This document shows positions 33,131 through 41,261 of a DNA stretch of 64,000 bases, piece by piece. Both the position numbers and the translations under genes were made by a program. Origin of the DNA: an uncultured Lachnospiraceae bacterium (GTDB lineage Bacteria; Bacillota; Clostridia; Lachnospirales; Lachnospiraceae); NCBI GenBank assembly GCA_910576815.1, contig CAJTKA010000006.1:62001-126000 (forward strand), in the 5' to 3' direction. The notes under the pieces are model-generated. The model did not search any database. It was not told the DNA's origin and was given only the letters and a program-made list of their open reading frames with translations. Within the stretch, counting starts at the first letter, position 1. Each line of letters starts with the position of its first letter.

Positions 33131-34918
33131 TCAAACTTCCGCCTCTTTCCGGGACCGCAGACAAGCCGCATCTACCCGGATGGTCGTAAACGTGCCTACG
33201 CCCTGCTCACTCTCCAGCGAAAAGGACGCGCTTTCCTTTGAAAACCGCTTGAGCCGCAGACAGGCGTTTAAGATTCCCACATGCACATTCTCCTTGATAT
33301 CCTCTATCGTGCAGTTCTGCATGCGCTCACAAAGCCGCACGGCCTCGCTCTCCTCCATACCGCCCCCGGTATCTTCGATCTCAATCATTACCTGACCGCC
33401 CTTTTCATAGACCCGCAGATAGATCCAGCAGGCAGCCGCCTTTCTCTCCATACCGTGAATGCAGGAGTTTTCCACAAACGTGGTCAGCGTCAGCTTAGGA
33501 ATATAGTAATCCGCACAGGTTTCAGAAAGTTCGATCTGATAATGCAGCCTGTCTCCAAAACGGTATTTTTGAAGTTCCAGATAGGCCTCTACGAAGTTGA
33601 TTTCCTCCGAGAAAGTTACGTTGTCTGTCGCCCAGTTGATATTCTGCCGCTCCAGCACGGCCAGCTTTTCAATCATGCCCGCCGTCTCCTCCTCGTTCCG
33701 AAGGACGCTGTGCATGCGAATGCTCTCCAGGACATTAAAAAGAAAGTGTGGATTGATCTGGCTGTGCAGCGCCAAAAGCTCAGCATTCTGCCTGGCGAGG
33801 TCGATTTCCTGCCGCTCCAGTCTGTCCTTGTAGACTCTCTGGATCAGCTCGTTCATCCGCCGCGCCATGCGGTTATAGTTTAACATCAGCACACCGATCT
33901 CATCCTTACCCTGCGCCTGAGAAATCTCCTGCAGGACCGCCTCTTCTTCCACTTCCTCAAACGCTTCTCCCAGCTTTCGCAGCCTGCTGGTAAAGGAACG
34001 GTTCATCATCGAAAACATGACTACAGGCAGACATAAATTGGCCACAACCAAAAAAATCATCAGCGGCAGGTGCTGGCGAAGCTGCGAGACCAGAGTGCCG
34101 GTCGGCTTCATACAAAGTACGGAAAGCTCCACGCCGTACAGAGAAAACTCACTTTTGTAGGCGACCTCCTCCTGCCCCGTAAGATTATAGAAATCTTCGT
34201 TGCTGCCGGAATGTCCCCTGTTGGAGAACAGGATCTTTTCTCCCTGACAGACATAAACGCCATAGCCATAATCCATCTGCGTCAGCTTCCCGGCGATCCT
34301 GTTGTAATCCACATCCACCCGCAGAATCTTCTCACATCTGTCCTTATTCTTGTAATAATCCATCTGCCTTACCAGGGAGATCCGCCGCTTCGAAGGCCCA
34401 GACGTGTCCTTGTCCCCGATATAGTAAAATGTCATATTCATGTTCCGCCCGGCCGCCAGAAAATCCTGATAGCAAATCGTATCCCGCATCTCGGATATCC
34501 GGCCAAAATGCCCGCCTTTGACAATGGTATCGTTATCCGCATAGACCACTGCATTGGAGATATTATAACCTCCCAGCCGATTGAGGGAAGAACGTCCTTC
34601 CATGCCGACTCTGGCTGAAAAAAAATCATAGGGATCCTCATAATGCCTGTCCAAAAAGTCATAGACGACTCTGTCCATATACAGTTCATTCATCTGATTT
34701 ACGATTTCTTCCATCGTATATACCAGATCGTAGCGGATCGAGTTTGTCACATTTTCAAATTCGTGGATCTGCTCATTTTCTCCGGCCTGATAGAGCGTAT
34801 AGAAAATCACACTGTCCGTCAGCATCAGGGGAAAAATGACGCAAAAAACGTAGATAATGATCAGCTTCACCCTAATGTTACAGTCGTTCATAAATGCTTC
34901 CAATTTACGAGTGATCAT
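33131..34918 (-). CDS. YesM-like sensor histidine kinase
   Basis: Membrane sensor kinase paired with the YesN-like regulator. The 595-residue protein has an N-terminal membrane helix (LIIIYVFCVIFPLMLTDSVIFY, 19-40), an extracellular domain (about 45-280), a second helix (LMIFLVVANLCLPVVMFSMM, 286-305), a HAMP region, a PF06580 kinase domain with phospho-acceptor H391 in INPHFLFNVLESI, and a C-terminal HATPase with VENSCIHG and EIEDTGGGME. ATG 34918 has GGGAGAAAACGG directly upstream. The extracellular part may sense a sugar or the loaded binding protein. Confidence 0.93.
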   Translation of the reverse strand: MITRKLEAFMNDCNIRVKLIIIYVFCVIFPLMLTDSVIFYTLYQAGENEQIHEFENVTNSIRYDLVYTMEEIVNQMNELYMDRVVYDFLDRHYEDPYDFFSARVGMEGRSSLNRLGGYNISNAVVYADNDTIVKGGHFGRISEMRDTICYQDFLAAGRNMNMTFYYIGDKDTSGPSKRRISLVRQMDYYKNKDRCEKILRVDVDYNRIAGKLTQMDYGYGVYVCQGEKILFSNRGHSGSNEDFYNLTGQEEVAYKSEFSLYGVELSVLCMKPTGTLVSQLRQHLPLMIFLVVANLCLPVVMFSMMNRSFTSRLRKLGEAFEEVEEEAVLQEISQAQGKDEIGVLMLNYNRMARRMNELIQRVYKDRLERQEIDLARQNAELLALHSQINPHFLFNVLESIRMHSVLRNEEETAGMIEKLAVLERQNINWATDNVTFSEEINFVEAYLELQKYRFGDRLHYQIELSETCADYYIPKLTLTTFVENSCIHGMERKAAACWIYLRVYEKGGQVMIEIEDTGGGMEESEAVRLCERMQNCTIEDIKENVHVGILNACLRLKRFSKESASFSLESEQGVGTFTTIRVDAACLRSRKEAEV

Positions 34919-34957
34919 CCGTTTTCTCCCACCCTTACGATCTGCCTGCAATCCCTC

Positions 34958-35027
34958 ATAACAGGAAACAGACGCAAACCTGCACAGCCTGCGTCCATTT
35001 CAATCCGTCTTTTTTGTTTCCTGTTAT
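34958..35027 (-). promoter_or_regulatory. Nested stem between chemoreceptor and kinase genes
   Basis: GTTTCCTGTTAT (35016-35027) and ATAACAGGAAAC (34958-34969) pair perfectly over 12 bp and enclose a second hairpin, GACGCA/TGCGTC at 34971-34995. The stop codon of the chemoreceptor lies inside the outer stem. No T-tract, so it is more likely an mRNA stability or processing element than a terminator. Confidence 0.6.
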
Positions 35028-37072
35028 CTGCGGAACCTTCCCACGATCTCTCCCAGGTGATCCGCCATCTCTTTATTCTCCATCGACTGCTCCTGCGTCT
35101 TGCCGGCAATCTCAGCTGTTGTCTCATTCTTCTCGATGATGGTGCCAATGGCGGTCTGGTTCTCTCCCATAATCACGCTCACATCTGCTGCGTTATCCGA
35201 AATCTGCGCCACAGACAACTGTAAACTGCGCACCGCATCCAGCATTTCATCCAACTTACCTTTGATTTGACCAACCGCCTCACTGTAATCCGTAGATTTC
35301 TCCGCAAAGCCCTTAAACTGCACCACCACATCCTGCTCAATAAAGGAAATGATGGAGTCAAAGCAGCCGTTTACGGTGGCGATACTGTTGTTGGCCTCGC
35401 CGCAGATATCCTGAATGGAGGAAGCCGTGTTCTTTGAAGTCTCCGCCAGTTCCGCAATAGAGCCTGCCACCACGGCAAAGCCTTTACCCGCTTCACCCGC
35501 CCTGGCAGCCTCAATGGAGGCATTCAGGGAGAGAAGGTTCGTCTTGCCGGCAATGCTTAAAATCTCTGCCGCCAGTTCATTGATCTTGGTGAGATTTTTC
35601 AATTTCTCGATTGCTTCCCCGATTGCTTCCTTCGTCTCCTCCAGCTTGGCCTCGCCGTTCTGATAAGCATAGTCAGCCTGCTGCTTCATATCGCTCGCGC
35701 TGCCGATCACTTCGCTGCTGGTACCGACGGAAGCCTCGATCCCCCTCATAATGGTCATCATCAACTGATTGATGCTCTCGATTTCCGCATTGACATTTCG
35801 AATCAATGTATTGGTATTTTCCATAGAGGCCGAAAGTTCTTCCGTAACCGCAATGTTATCCGAAGTGCCATCCGCCAGGGACAGAGAAGAAACGTGCATA
35901 CTCTCCGCCTTTTCGTTCAAGGAATTGGAACAGTCGTTCAAAGTATCCGAGATGGACTGCAGCGATCCGATCAGACCGTCAGTGGCTGCCGCGATACTGC
36001 CCAGCTCATCCCCGCGCCTGGTGTGCTTTCTGATCCTCGGATTATCCGCCACATTAAAGTTCTGCAGCGCAACGATACTTTCCTCAATCGCACCCATGGG
36101 ACTTAAGAAGCCTTTGATGATCGCAACGGATATGATCAGCATCACCACCAGCGCGCTGATTGAAAAAATCAGCATGATCCGTTTCAGACTGGTCGTGCCG
36201 GCAAAAATCTCCGCCGCATCATCGGATACGATGAAAAGCCAGCCTCTGTTTGCCATATAATAATAGGTCGCGATATTATCCTGCCCGTCTTCCTGATATT
36301 CCCGGAACCCCATATCGTTGTCGCTCTGCCCCGCATAACTGCTGCACAGCGCCTGTAAATATTCCTCCTGCACATCCGTACCGACCAACTCGTCATTCTC
36401 GCAGAAAATGTACTGTCCGCTCGCCGCATTCACCATGCAGTATTCCGCGTTCTCCATGCCCTGCATCGTCAGGGAGTCCAAAAGCTGGATCAATCCCGTA
36501 GTGAACACGCCGCCGCCTACCAGACCGATGGGATTTCCATTCTCGTCAAGCACGGCGCGGTACATGGATACGATCTGTTGCCCGCTGGCAGGAGAAATGA
36601 TAATGCCTGTATTGTATACGCCGTCCGCCGCCAGCATGGCATCCTGCAGAGCCTTTAACGGATCGCCTTCTCTGGTCGTGATACCTACGACGCCGGCATT
36701 CGTATGCGCCAGCACGTGCGTGTTCCACTCACTGACATAGATGCCTTCCAGATTAAGGATGTCTCCTGAAAATTTTTCCGTATAGGCCTGTGCCGCCGCC
36801 TGTGCCGTCGCATCTGTGGGATTTTTTAAAACAGCCTGAATCTCTCCTGCGCGGCTGTAAGCAGTCAAAATCCCTTCCATTTCCTGTATGTAGTTTTCAA
36901 TGATCCGGCTTCGCTCCTCCACCACCGTTTCCATGTTGTTCGTGGTGCTCTTTCTGGTGCTATTTGTGATGAAATTACTCACAAACAAAACCATTGCTCC
37001 CATAATTACGGTTTGCATGACCAGAACGCAGATCGTAATCTTTGTCCCTAAGCCCAGCTTTCCTCGGTTCAT
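35024..37072 (-). CDS. Methyl-accepting chemotaxis protein, dCache type
   Basis: A transmembrane chemoreceptor. The 682-residue protein has a first membrane helix (about 10-33), a large extracellular double-Cache-like domain (about 35-320, with AYTEKFSGDILNLEGIYVSEWN and YYYMANRGWLFIVSDD), a second helix (IMLIFSISALVVMLIISVAII, about 327-347), a HAMP-like stretch, and a cytoplasmic signalling coiled coil. The hairpin tip reads SLNASIEAARAGEAGKGFAVVAGSIAELAE; the canonical DEI is GSI here. No CheR-tether pentapeptide at the C-terminus. ATG 37072 follows AGGAGG. Its location in the sugar locus suggests it senses the same sugars. It has a perfect-consensus promoter at 37193-37221. Confidence 0.93.
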   Translation of the reverse strand: MNRGKLGLGTKITICVLVMQTVIMGAMVLFVSNFITNSTRKSTTNNMETVVEERSRIIENYIQEMEGILTAYSRAGEIQAVLKNPTDATAQAAAQAYTEKFSGDILNLEGIYVSEWNTHVLAHTNAGVVGITTREGDPLKALQDAMLAADGVYNTGIIISPASGQQIVSMYRAVLDENGNPIGLVGGGVFTTGLIQLLDSLTMQGMENAEYCMVNAASGQYIFCENDELVGTDVQEEYLQALCSSYAGQSDNDMGFREYQEDGQDNIATYYYMANRGWLFIVSDDAAEIFAGTTSLKRIMLIFSISALVVMLIISVAIIKGFLSPMGAIEESIVALQNFNVADNPRIRKHTRRGDELGSIAAATDGLIGSLQSISDTLNDCSNSLNEKAESMHVSSLSLADGTSDNIAVTEELSASMENTNTLIRNVNAEIESINQLMMTIMRGIEASVGTSSEVIGSASDMKQQADYAYQNGEAKLEETKEAIGEAIEKLKNLTKINELAAEILSIAGKTNLLSLNASIEAARAGEAGKGFAVVAGSIAELAETSKNTASSIQDICGEANNSIATVNGCFDSIISFIEQDVVVQFKGFAEKSTDYSEAVGQIKGKLDEMLDAVRSLQLSVAQISDNAADVSVIMGENQTAIGTIIEKNETTAEIAGKTQEQSMENKEMADHLGEIVGRFRR

Positions 37073-37192
37073 CTCGTTCCTCCTGTTCTGATGCGTTCCC
37101 CGTGCATCTTTTGTGTTTGTTTGCAATTGCTGTCTCACACCGGGGAAACCTTTACTCCCCAACAGATATAAATCGTTTAACTTCGTCATATC

Positions 37193-37221
37193 ATTATAGC
37201 TGAACCCACCCTGCTTGTCAA
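37193..37221 (-). promoter_or_regulatory. Consensus promoter of chemoreceptor gene
   Basis: TTGACA and TATAAT with a 17-base spacer on the minus strand. The leader of about 115 nt contains GGGGA/TCCCC and GATGC/GCATC hairpins; I do not recognise a known riboswitch in it. Confidence 0.85.
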
Positions 37222-37253
37222 TGTGACCGGACAGAAAAAAAGTACCGTCTTTG

Positions 37254-38651
37254 TCAGTTCAGAGAGAAGGACAAAAGGCTCAGGCAGCCGCCCCCGCGAT
37301 AGGTCAGATAAATAGCCTGTTTCCCGTTCGGAATCTGCACAGGCGCACCGGATTCCTCCCACACATTGGAAGACGTCACCGGAATCTTCGCCAGGACTTC
37401 TCCATCCCAGGCCGTGCGCACCTCGAATACGCCGTCCCCGTATGCCCTGGTCTTGATGCGAATCTCAGAGATCCCCTGGCAGTCAAAATACTTGAATCCC
37501 GCCGTAGCGCCGTCCTTCATGTTGGCAATATAACCCGGTTCCTCGTCACCGTCCCTGCCGTCCTGCATGATCTTGGGAAATTCATCCCCGCCCACATAGG
37601 CGGAAGGTTTCTCCGTAAACAGATGGCAGGCCAGATAAGCCCCATACTCTCCCTTTCCGACCAGCGGGCCGCCGTTCAAACCGCAGGACGTGATCTCCAC
37701 CTGCGGAATCCTTCCATCCGGCAGGATCTCCAGTTTTTCCGCACAGCCCTGTCTGCTGTACCAGGTGCCGTTGGTGTGTCTGTGATAAAAAATATACCAT
37801 TCACCGTTAATCTCTACCATGCTGCCATGATTGTTTGCCCCGTAAGCCACAGGCATGTCAGCAGGCTTATAGGTATCGATATGCAGATCACAGTTGCTCA
37901 CCAAAACGCCGCCATAGACAAAACCGTCCGTCGGGTTTTTGCTGGTGGCATAGCACAGCTCGTGCATGACAATGGAAGAATAAATCATATAGTAGGTATC
38001 GTCGACTTTTCTAATGGAAGCGGCCTCAAAATACTCATGCTCCTCAAAGCCCGTGCCCTCGCTGTATTCACAGCCGGGGATCACGATTTTCGGCTCCTCC
38101 ACGATCGTCAGCATATCGGGCCCCAGCACGGTGGCCTGCGCACCGCTGCGGGATTTATCTCCCCTGCCGCAGAAGCCTGTGTAAAGATAGGTGCGGTCCC
38201 CCTCCGTCAGCACGCCGGGATCGAACTGCGGCTCATCTCCCGCCCGCTCTCCGAGCCTGGTGCCGTCCTCATAATGCACATAACCGTAAAACTCATAGCG
38301 TCCGGCAGGCGTATCGCTGACCGCCACAGAGACTACGCACACTTTGTCAAGCACATAATACAGATAGTATCTGCCATCCGGTCCGACCGTGATATCCGGC
38401 GCGTACAGACACATCTTGCCCTCTTTGTTCATGGGATCCTCGTTTCTGGGATAGATCACGCCCTCATAACGCCAGTCGCCAAGATCCGTGACGGGAGCTG
38501 ACCAGCACACATAATCGCCCATGCAGAAGACATAGCCGTTAAAGAAATCGTGGGAACCGTAAACATAGACTCTGCCGTCAAAGACATAGGGCTCCCCGTC
38601 GGGTATGTATTCCCATGAGGGAAGATAGGGGTTAAAGGCTTGTTTTTTCAT
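37254..38651 (-). CDS. GH43 beta-xylosidase/arabinofuranosidase
   Basis: A five-bladed beta-propeller glycosidase acting on xylan or arabinan fragments. In the 465-residue protein the catalytic set is D18 (general base, IPDGEPYVF), D86 (pKa modulator, LYAPDITVG) and E209 (general acid, EYFEAASIRK). MVEINGEWYIFYHRHT near 277-292 is the usual later blade. Residues about 330-465 form a C-terminal beta-sandwich like CBM6 (ATAGFKYFDCQGISEIRIKTRAYGDGVFEVR). No signal peptide, so it works in the cytoplasm on imported sugars. It lies between GH26 and the chemoreceptor gene and is probably co-transcribed with GH26. Confidence 0.88.
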   Translation of the reverse strand: MKKQAFNPYLPSWEYIPDGEPYVFDGRVYVYGSHDFFNGYVFCMGDYVCWSAPVTDLGDWRYEGVIYPRNEDPMNKEGKMCLYAPDITVGPDGRYYLYYVLDKVCVVSVAVSDTPAGRYEFYGYVHYEDGTRLGERAGDEPQFDPGVLTEGDRTYLYTGFCGRGDKSRSGAQATVLGPDMLTIVEEPKIVIPGCEYSEGTGFEEHEYFEAASIRKVDDTYYMIYSSIVMHELCYATSKNPTDGFVYGGVLVSNCDLHIDTYKPADMPVAYGANNHGSMVEINGEWYIFYHRHTNGTWYSRQGCAEKLEILPDGRIPQVEITSCGLNGGPLVGKGEYGAYLACHLFTEKPSAYVGGDEFPKIMQDGRDGDEEPGYIANMKDGATAGFKYFDCQGISEIRIKTRAYGDGVFEVRTAWDGEVLAKIPVTSSNVWEESGAPVQIPNGKQAIYLTYRGGGCLSLLSFSLN

Positions 38652-38735
38652 ATGACACTCTCCTTCTGTTTATGATTCTATCTTTTTGCTTCTATATTGA
38701 TTCGATGGGGATTTCATCCTCTGTCTCTTAGTTTC

Positions 38736-39680
38736 TTATCGCTTCCAGGGATCCGTTATGGCATACGCGCTCTCGTAGACCCTGCGCAGTGCTTCATGAC
38801 TGTTATACTCCTGCGTTAGTACAAACTCCTTGCTCCAGGTCATATAGTAACGCCAGGGTACACGGCTTTTTTCCAGCAGTTCCATATCCGGAAGGATACC
38901 GATCTCCGCCAGCGCCACCGGCTTTTCTTCCCCCATAATGGCGCGGAGCTTTTCATAAGCCTCGGCGTAATCTGTCTTCGTTCCTTTCTCAAAATAGAGA
39001 TCGCAGGAAAAAATATCCACTACATCGTCACCGGGATAGCCTTCCGCCAGCGGGCAGTTCCAAATCCACAAAAGATTATGTAAACTATAATGGTCAACAA
39101 AATATTCATACTGCAGGCGGAACAGCTTTGCCGCCACTGCGGGCCCTTTGCTGCCCCACCAAAACCACTCTCCCTCAGATTCGTGGAAAGGCCGCCATAA
39201 AATGGGAATGTCCTCCTCCAAAAACGGCCGCAAATGTCCCGCGATCACATCCATATCCCGATAAAATGCCTCCCGCTCGGCAGTCCCCTCCTCAAGCACC
39301 TTTTCCGGATCAAAATCCGTGTTGCGGCTGTAAAAACTCTTGTCCTGACCGCCAACGGGAGAAAACCAATGCCAGGTAAAGGTCACGACACCGCCGCTTC
39401 TCCCAAAAGCAAGCGCCTGTGCCAGTGTATCCTTATTTTCGTCAATCTCTGTCCGACAGGCTTCGTCACCTGTCTCATAACGAATATTCGGAGAATAGGC
39501 CAACAACTCGAAACCACGCAGCGCCGGCTCCTTTCCCGTGATCTTCCTGATCTCGTCGATTTCCTCCATTTTCACGGTCTGCGTATGCTGTCCCGTCAGA
39601 ATCCCCTTCCCTTTCAAGGAATCCAAATCATGGAATAATCTGCGCGCATTCGGTGTCGCCTGTCTGTTTGTCGGTTCCAT
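38736..39680 (-). CDS. GH26 beta-mannanase family enzyme
   Basis: Cleaves beta-1,4-mannan-type chains. The 314-residue protein has the acid/base E167 in LWRPFHESEGEWFWWG, the nucleophile E259 in ALAEIG, and VTFTWHWFSPVGG near 99-111, all diagnostic of clan GH-A family 26. No signal peptide and no accessory domain, so it probably acts on imported manno-oligosaccharides inside the cell. A -10-like TATACT lies at 39748-39753 without a good -35; a partial match to the YesN-type repeat (GCTAGGATTT on the minus strand, 39770-39779) lies upstream, which weakly suggests shared control. Confidence 0.88.
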   Translation of the reverse strand: MEPTNRQATPNARRLFHDLDSLKGKGILTGQHTQTVKMEEIDEIRKITGKEPALRGFELLAYSPNIRYETGDEACRTEIDENKDTLAQALAFGRSGGVVTFTWHWFSPVGGQDKSFYSRNTDFDPEKVLEEGTAEREAFYRDMDVIAGHLRPFLEEDIPILWRPFHESEGEWFWWGSKGPAVAAKLFRLQYEYFVDHYSLHNLLWIWNCPLAEGYPGDDVVDIFSCDLYFEKGTKTDYAEAYEKLRAIMGEEKPVALAEIGILPDMELLEKSRVPWRYYMTWSKEFVLTQEYNSHEALRRVYESAYAITDPWKR

Positions 39681-39803
39681 GCTGCCTTACCTGTACCTTT
39701 CTCTTTCGAAGTGAATTGCGAGACAATTTACTCCTGTTATTTTTATTAGTATAACACTATCGGCAGCAGAAATCCTAGCCCCATTTTTCTATAGATGATA
39801 AAT

Positions 39804-41153
39804 TTAATGTGTCAGCATCTCCTCAATAAAAATCCCATATCCCTTGGTGGAATCATTCACCAGCACGTGCGTTACCGCTCCCACCAGTTTCCCATTCTGG
39901 ATAATGGGGCTCCCACTCATGCCCTGGATGATACCGCCCGTCAGCATCAGGAGTTTTTCATCCACCACACGGATCACAATGCCTCGGTTCACATTCTCAT
40001 GTTCCTGGTTGACTTCCACGATCTCCACATCGTAAAACTCCGGCTCCCCGGAAACAGAGCAGATGATTTGAGCAGGCCCCAGCTCGATCTCCTGCTTTAA
40101 TGCGATAGGAACGGGTTCAAAAGCGGTGCTCTCCAAAAGAGTGTGGTCACAGACGCCAAAGATTCCCGCCACCGTATTTTCAGTGATCTCTCCAATCACA
40201 TTATCGCTGTCATACTCGATGTACCCCGTAAGCTCTCCCGGCGCTCCCCCTGCCCCTCTGGTGATGCCCACGATCTCCGTGCGATAGAGCACGCCCTCCT
40301 CCAGATTCATGAGGATGGAGGTATCCACATCGTTGATGCCATGCCCCAGTGCGCCGAACGTGTCGTCAGTATCCTCGTAGGTCATCGTGCCGATTCCCTG
40401 CGCATTATCCCGGATCCAGATCCCCAGTTTCCACTCCTGCATCTGATTTTCATCCGCTTTCAACATAACATCCGTTATTTCTCCGCCCCGTCGAATCGTC
40501 AACACCATGTCTTCTCCCTCAGAGGCTTCTACCATGCTGATAAAATGTTTCTTATTTTCCACCGTCTCGCCATTGCTCTTTAAAATATAATCCCCCTTCT
40601 GCAGAACATATCTGGCCGGCGATACCGTCTCCCCTCCGCTGTTTTCGAACTCACCTATCCCCACGACCAAAACGCCCTCCGTTTTGACATAGATGCCTAT
40701 GGGGATTCCCGAGGGGATCAGCATTTTATCCTGAATTACCTCGATATCCACATTTTTATAAGGTAAAACGCCAAAGAGTTTCAGATCCATCCGGTAGGTA
40801 TCGATCTGATTTGCCTTCAATCTGACAGTCCGCGTAAAATCGATATGCAGGCTTTCGGTTTTCCCTGCCTTTTCCGCATTTTGGAGGGCTCTTTCGTCCG
40901 CTTCGCTCAAATCCGTGACCGCAGAAACCAAAGCAGCCTCCTCCCCCGTCCGATAGATTTCTCCGGACACAGGGATTCGAAAATCAAATTCCTGCTCAAC
41001 GCCTGCTCGAATCTTGATTTTGGAAGGGATCTTATCCCAATAAGAGATATAGGCCGCAAGAAAGAGCGCAGCTATCCCTGTAAAAAGCAGCGTCCATAAA
41101 AATAATCTGTACTTTTTCTCCTGTTGTCTGGTCATTATGATTGAATTACTCAC
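39804..41153 (-). CDS. spoIVB: SpoIVB serine peptidase
   Basis: Forespore-secreted S55 peptidase that signals to the mother cell to activate pro-sigma-K. The 449-residue protein has an N-terminal membrane anchor (LFLWTLLFTGIAALFLAAYISYW, 18-40), a PDZ domain (about 120-210, GIPIGIYVKTEGVLVVG), and the S55 domain with the catalytic serine in GMSGSP (411-416) and GALGHGIND containing the histidine. The start codon is a GTG at 41153 with GAGAGG 11 bases upstream; an ATG at 41135 lacks a ribosome-binding site. The start region pairs with an upstream arm (41155-41235). Follows recN, the conserved Firmicute order. Confidence 0.93.
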   Translation of the reverse strand: MSNSIIMTRQQEKKYRLFLWTLLFTGIAALFLAAYISYWDKIPSKIKIRAGVEQEFDFRIPVSGEIYRTGEEAALVSAVTDLSEADERALQNAEKAGKTESLHIDFTRTVRLKANQIDTYRMDLKLFGVLPYKNVDIEVIQDKMLIPSGIPIGIYVKTEGVLVVGIGEFENSGGETVSPARYVLQKGDYILKSNGETVENKKHFISMVEASEGEDMVLTIRRGGEITDVMLKADENQMQEWKLGIWIRDNAQGIGTMTYEDTDDTFGALGHGINDVDTSILMNLEEGVLYRTEIVGITRGAGGAPGELTGYIEYDSDNVIGEITENTVAGIFGVCDHTLLESTAFEPVPIALKQEIELGPAQIICSVSGEPEFYDVEIVEVNQEHENVNRGIVIRVVDEKLLMLTGGIIQGMSGSPIIQNGKLVGAVTHVLVNDSTKGYGIFIEEMLTH

Positions 41154-41154
41154 G

Positions 41155-41235
41155 CTTCACATACCTCTCTATTCAAAATCTGTCCATAATGCAGAAAGGA
41201 CACACATTACAGTATGTCCCTTTTGGTATGTGAAG
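41155..41235 (-). promoter_or_regulatory. Long-range stem over spoIVB ribosome-binding site
   Basis: CTTCACATACC and GGTATGTGAAG pair perfectly over 11 bp (41225-41235 with 41155-41165), ending one base before the GTG start. Inside lies a smaller hairpin around GGGACA/TGTCC. The stem would hide the start region of spoIVB when folded. Confidence 0.6.
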
Positions 41236-41261
41236 AATCTGTTTTTTTCTTGCAATTTTTT

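Noticed and set aside
34915..34998. 27-codon frame (starting MDAGCAGLRLF) between chemoreceptor and kinase
   Set aside because: It has no good ribosome-binding site and its codons are explained by the nested stem and the kinase leader.
37073..37192. Riboswitch (for example cyclic di-GMP) in the chemoreceptor leader
   Set aside because: Small hairpins are present, but I see none of the conserved core sequences of known classes.
37251..38501. 416-codon open frame opposite GH43
   Set aside because: Long antisense frames are common in this GC-balanced coding sequence; the minus-strand frame has intact GH43 catalytic residues.
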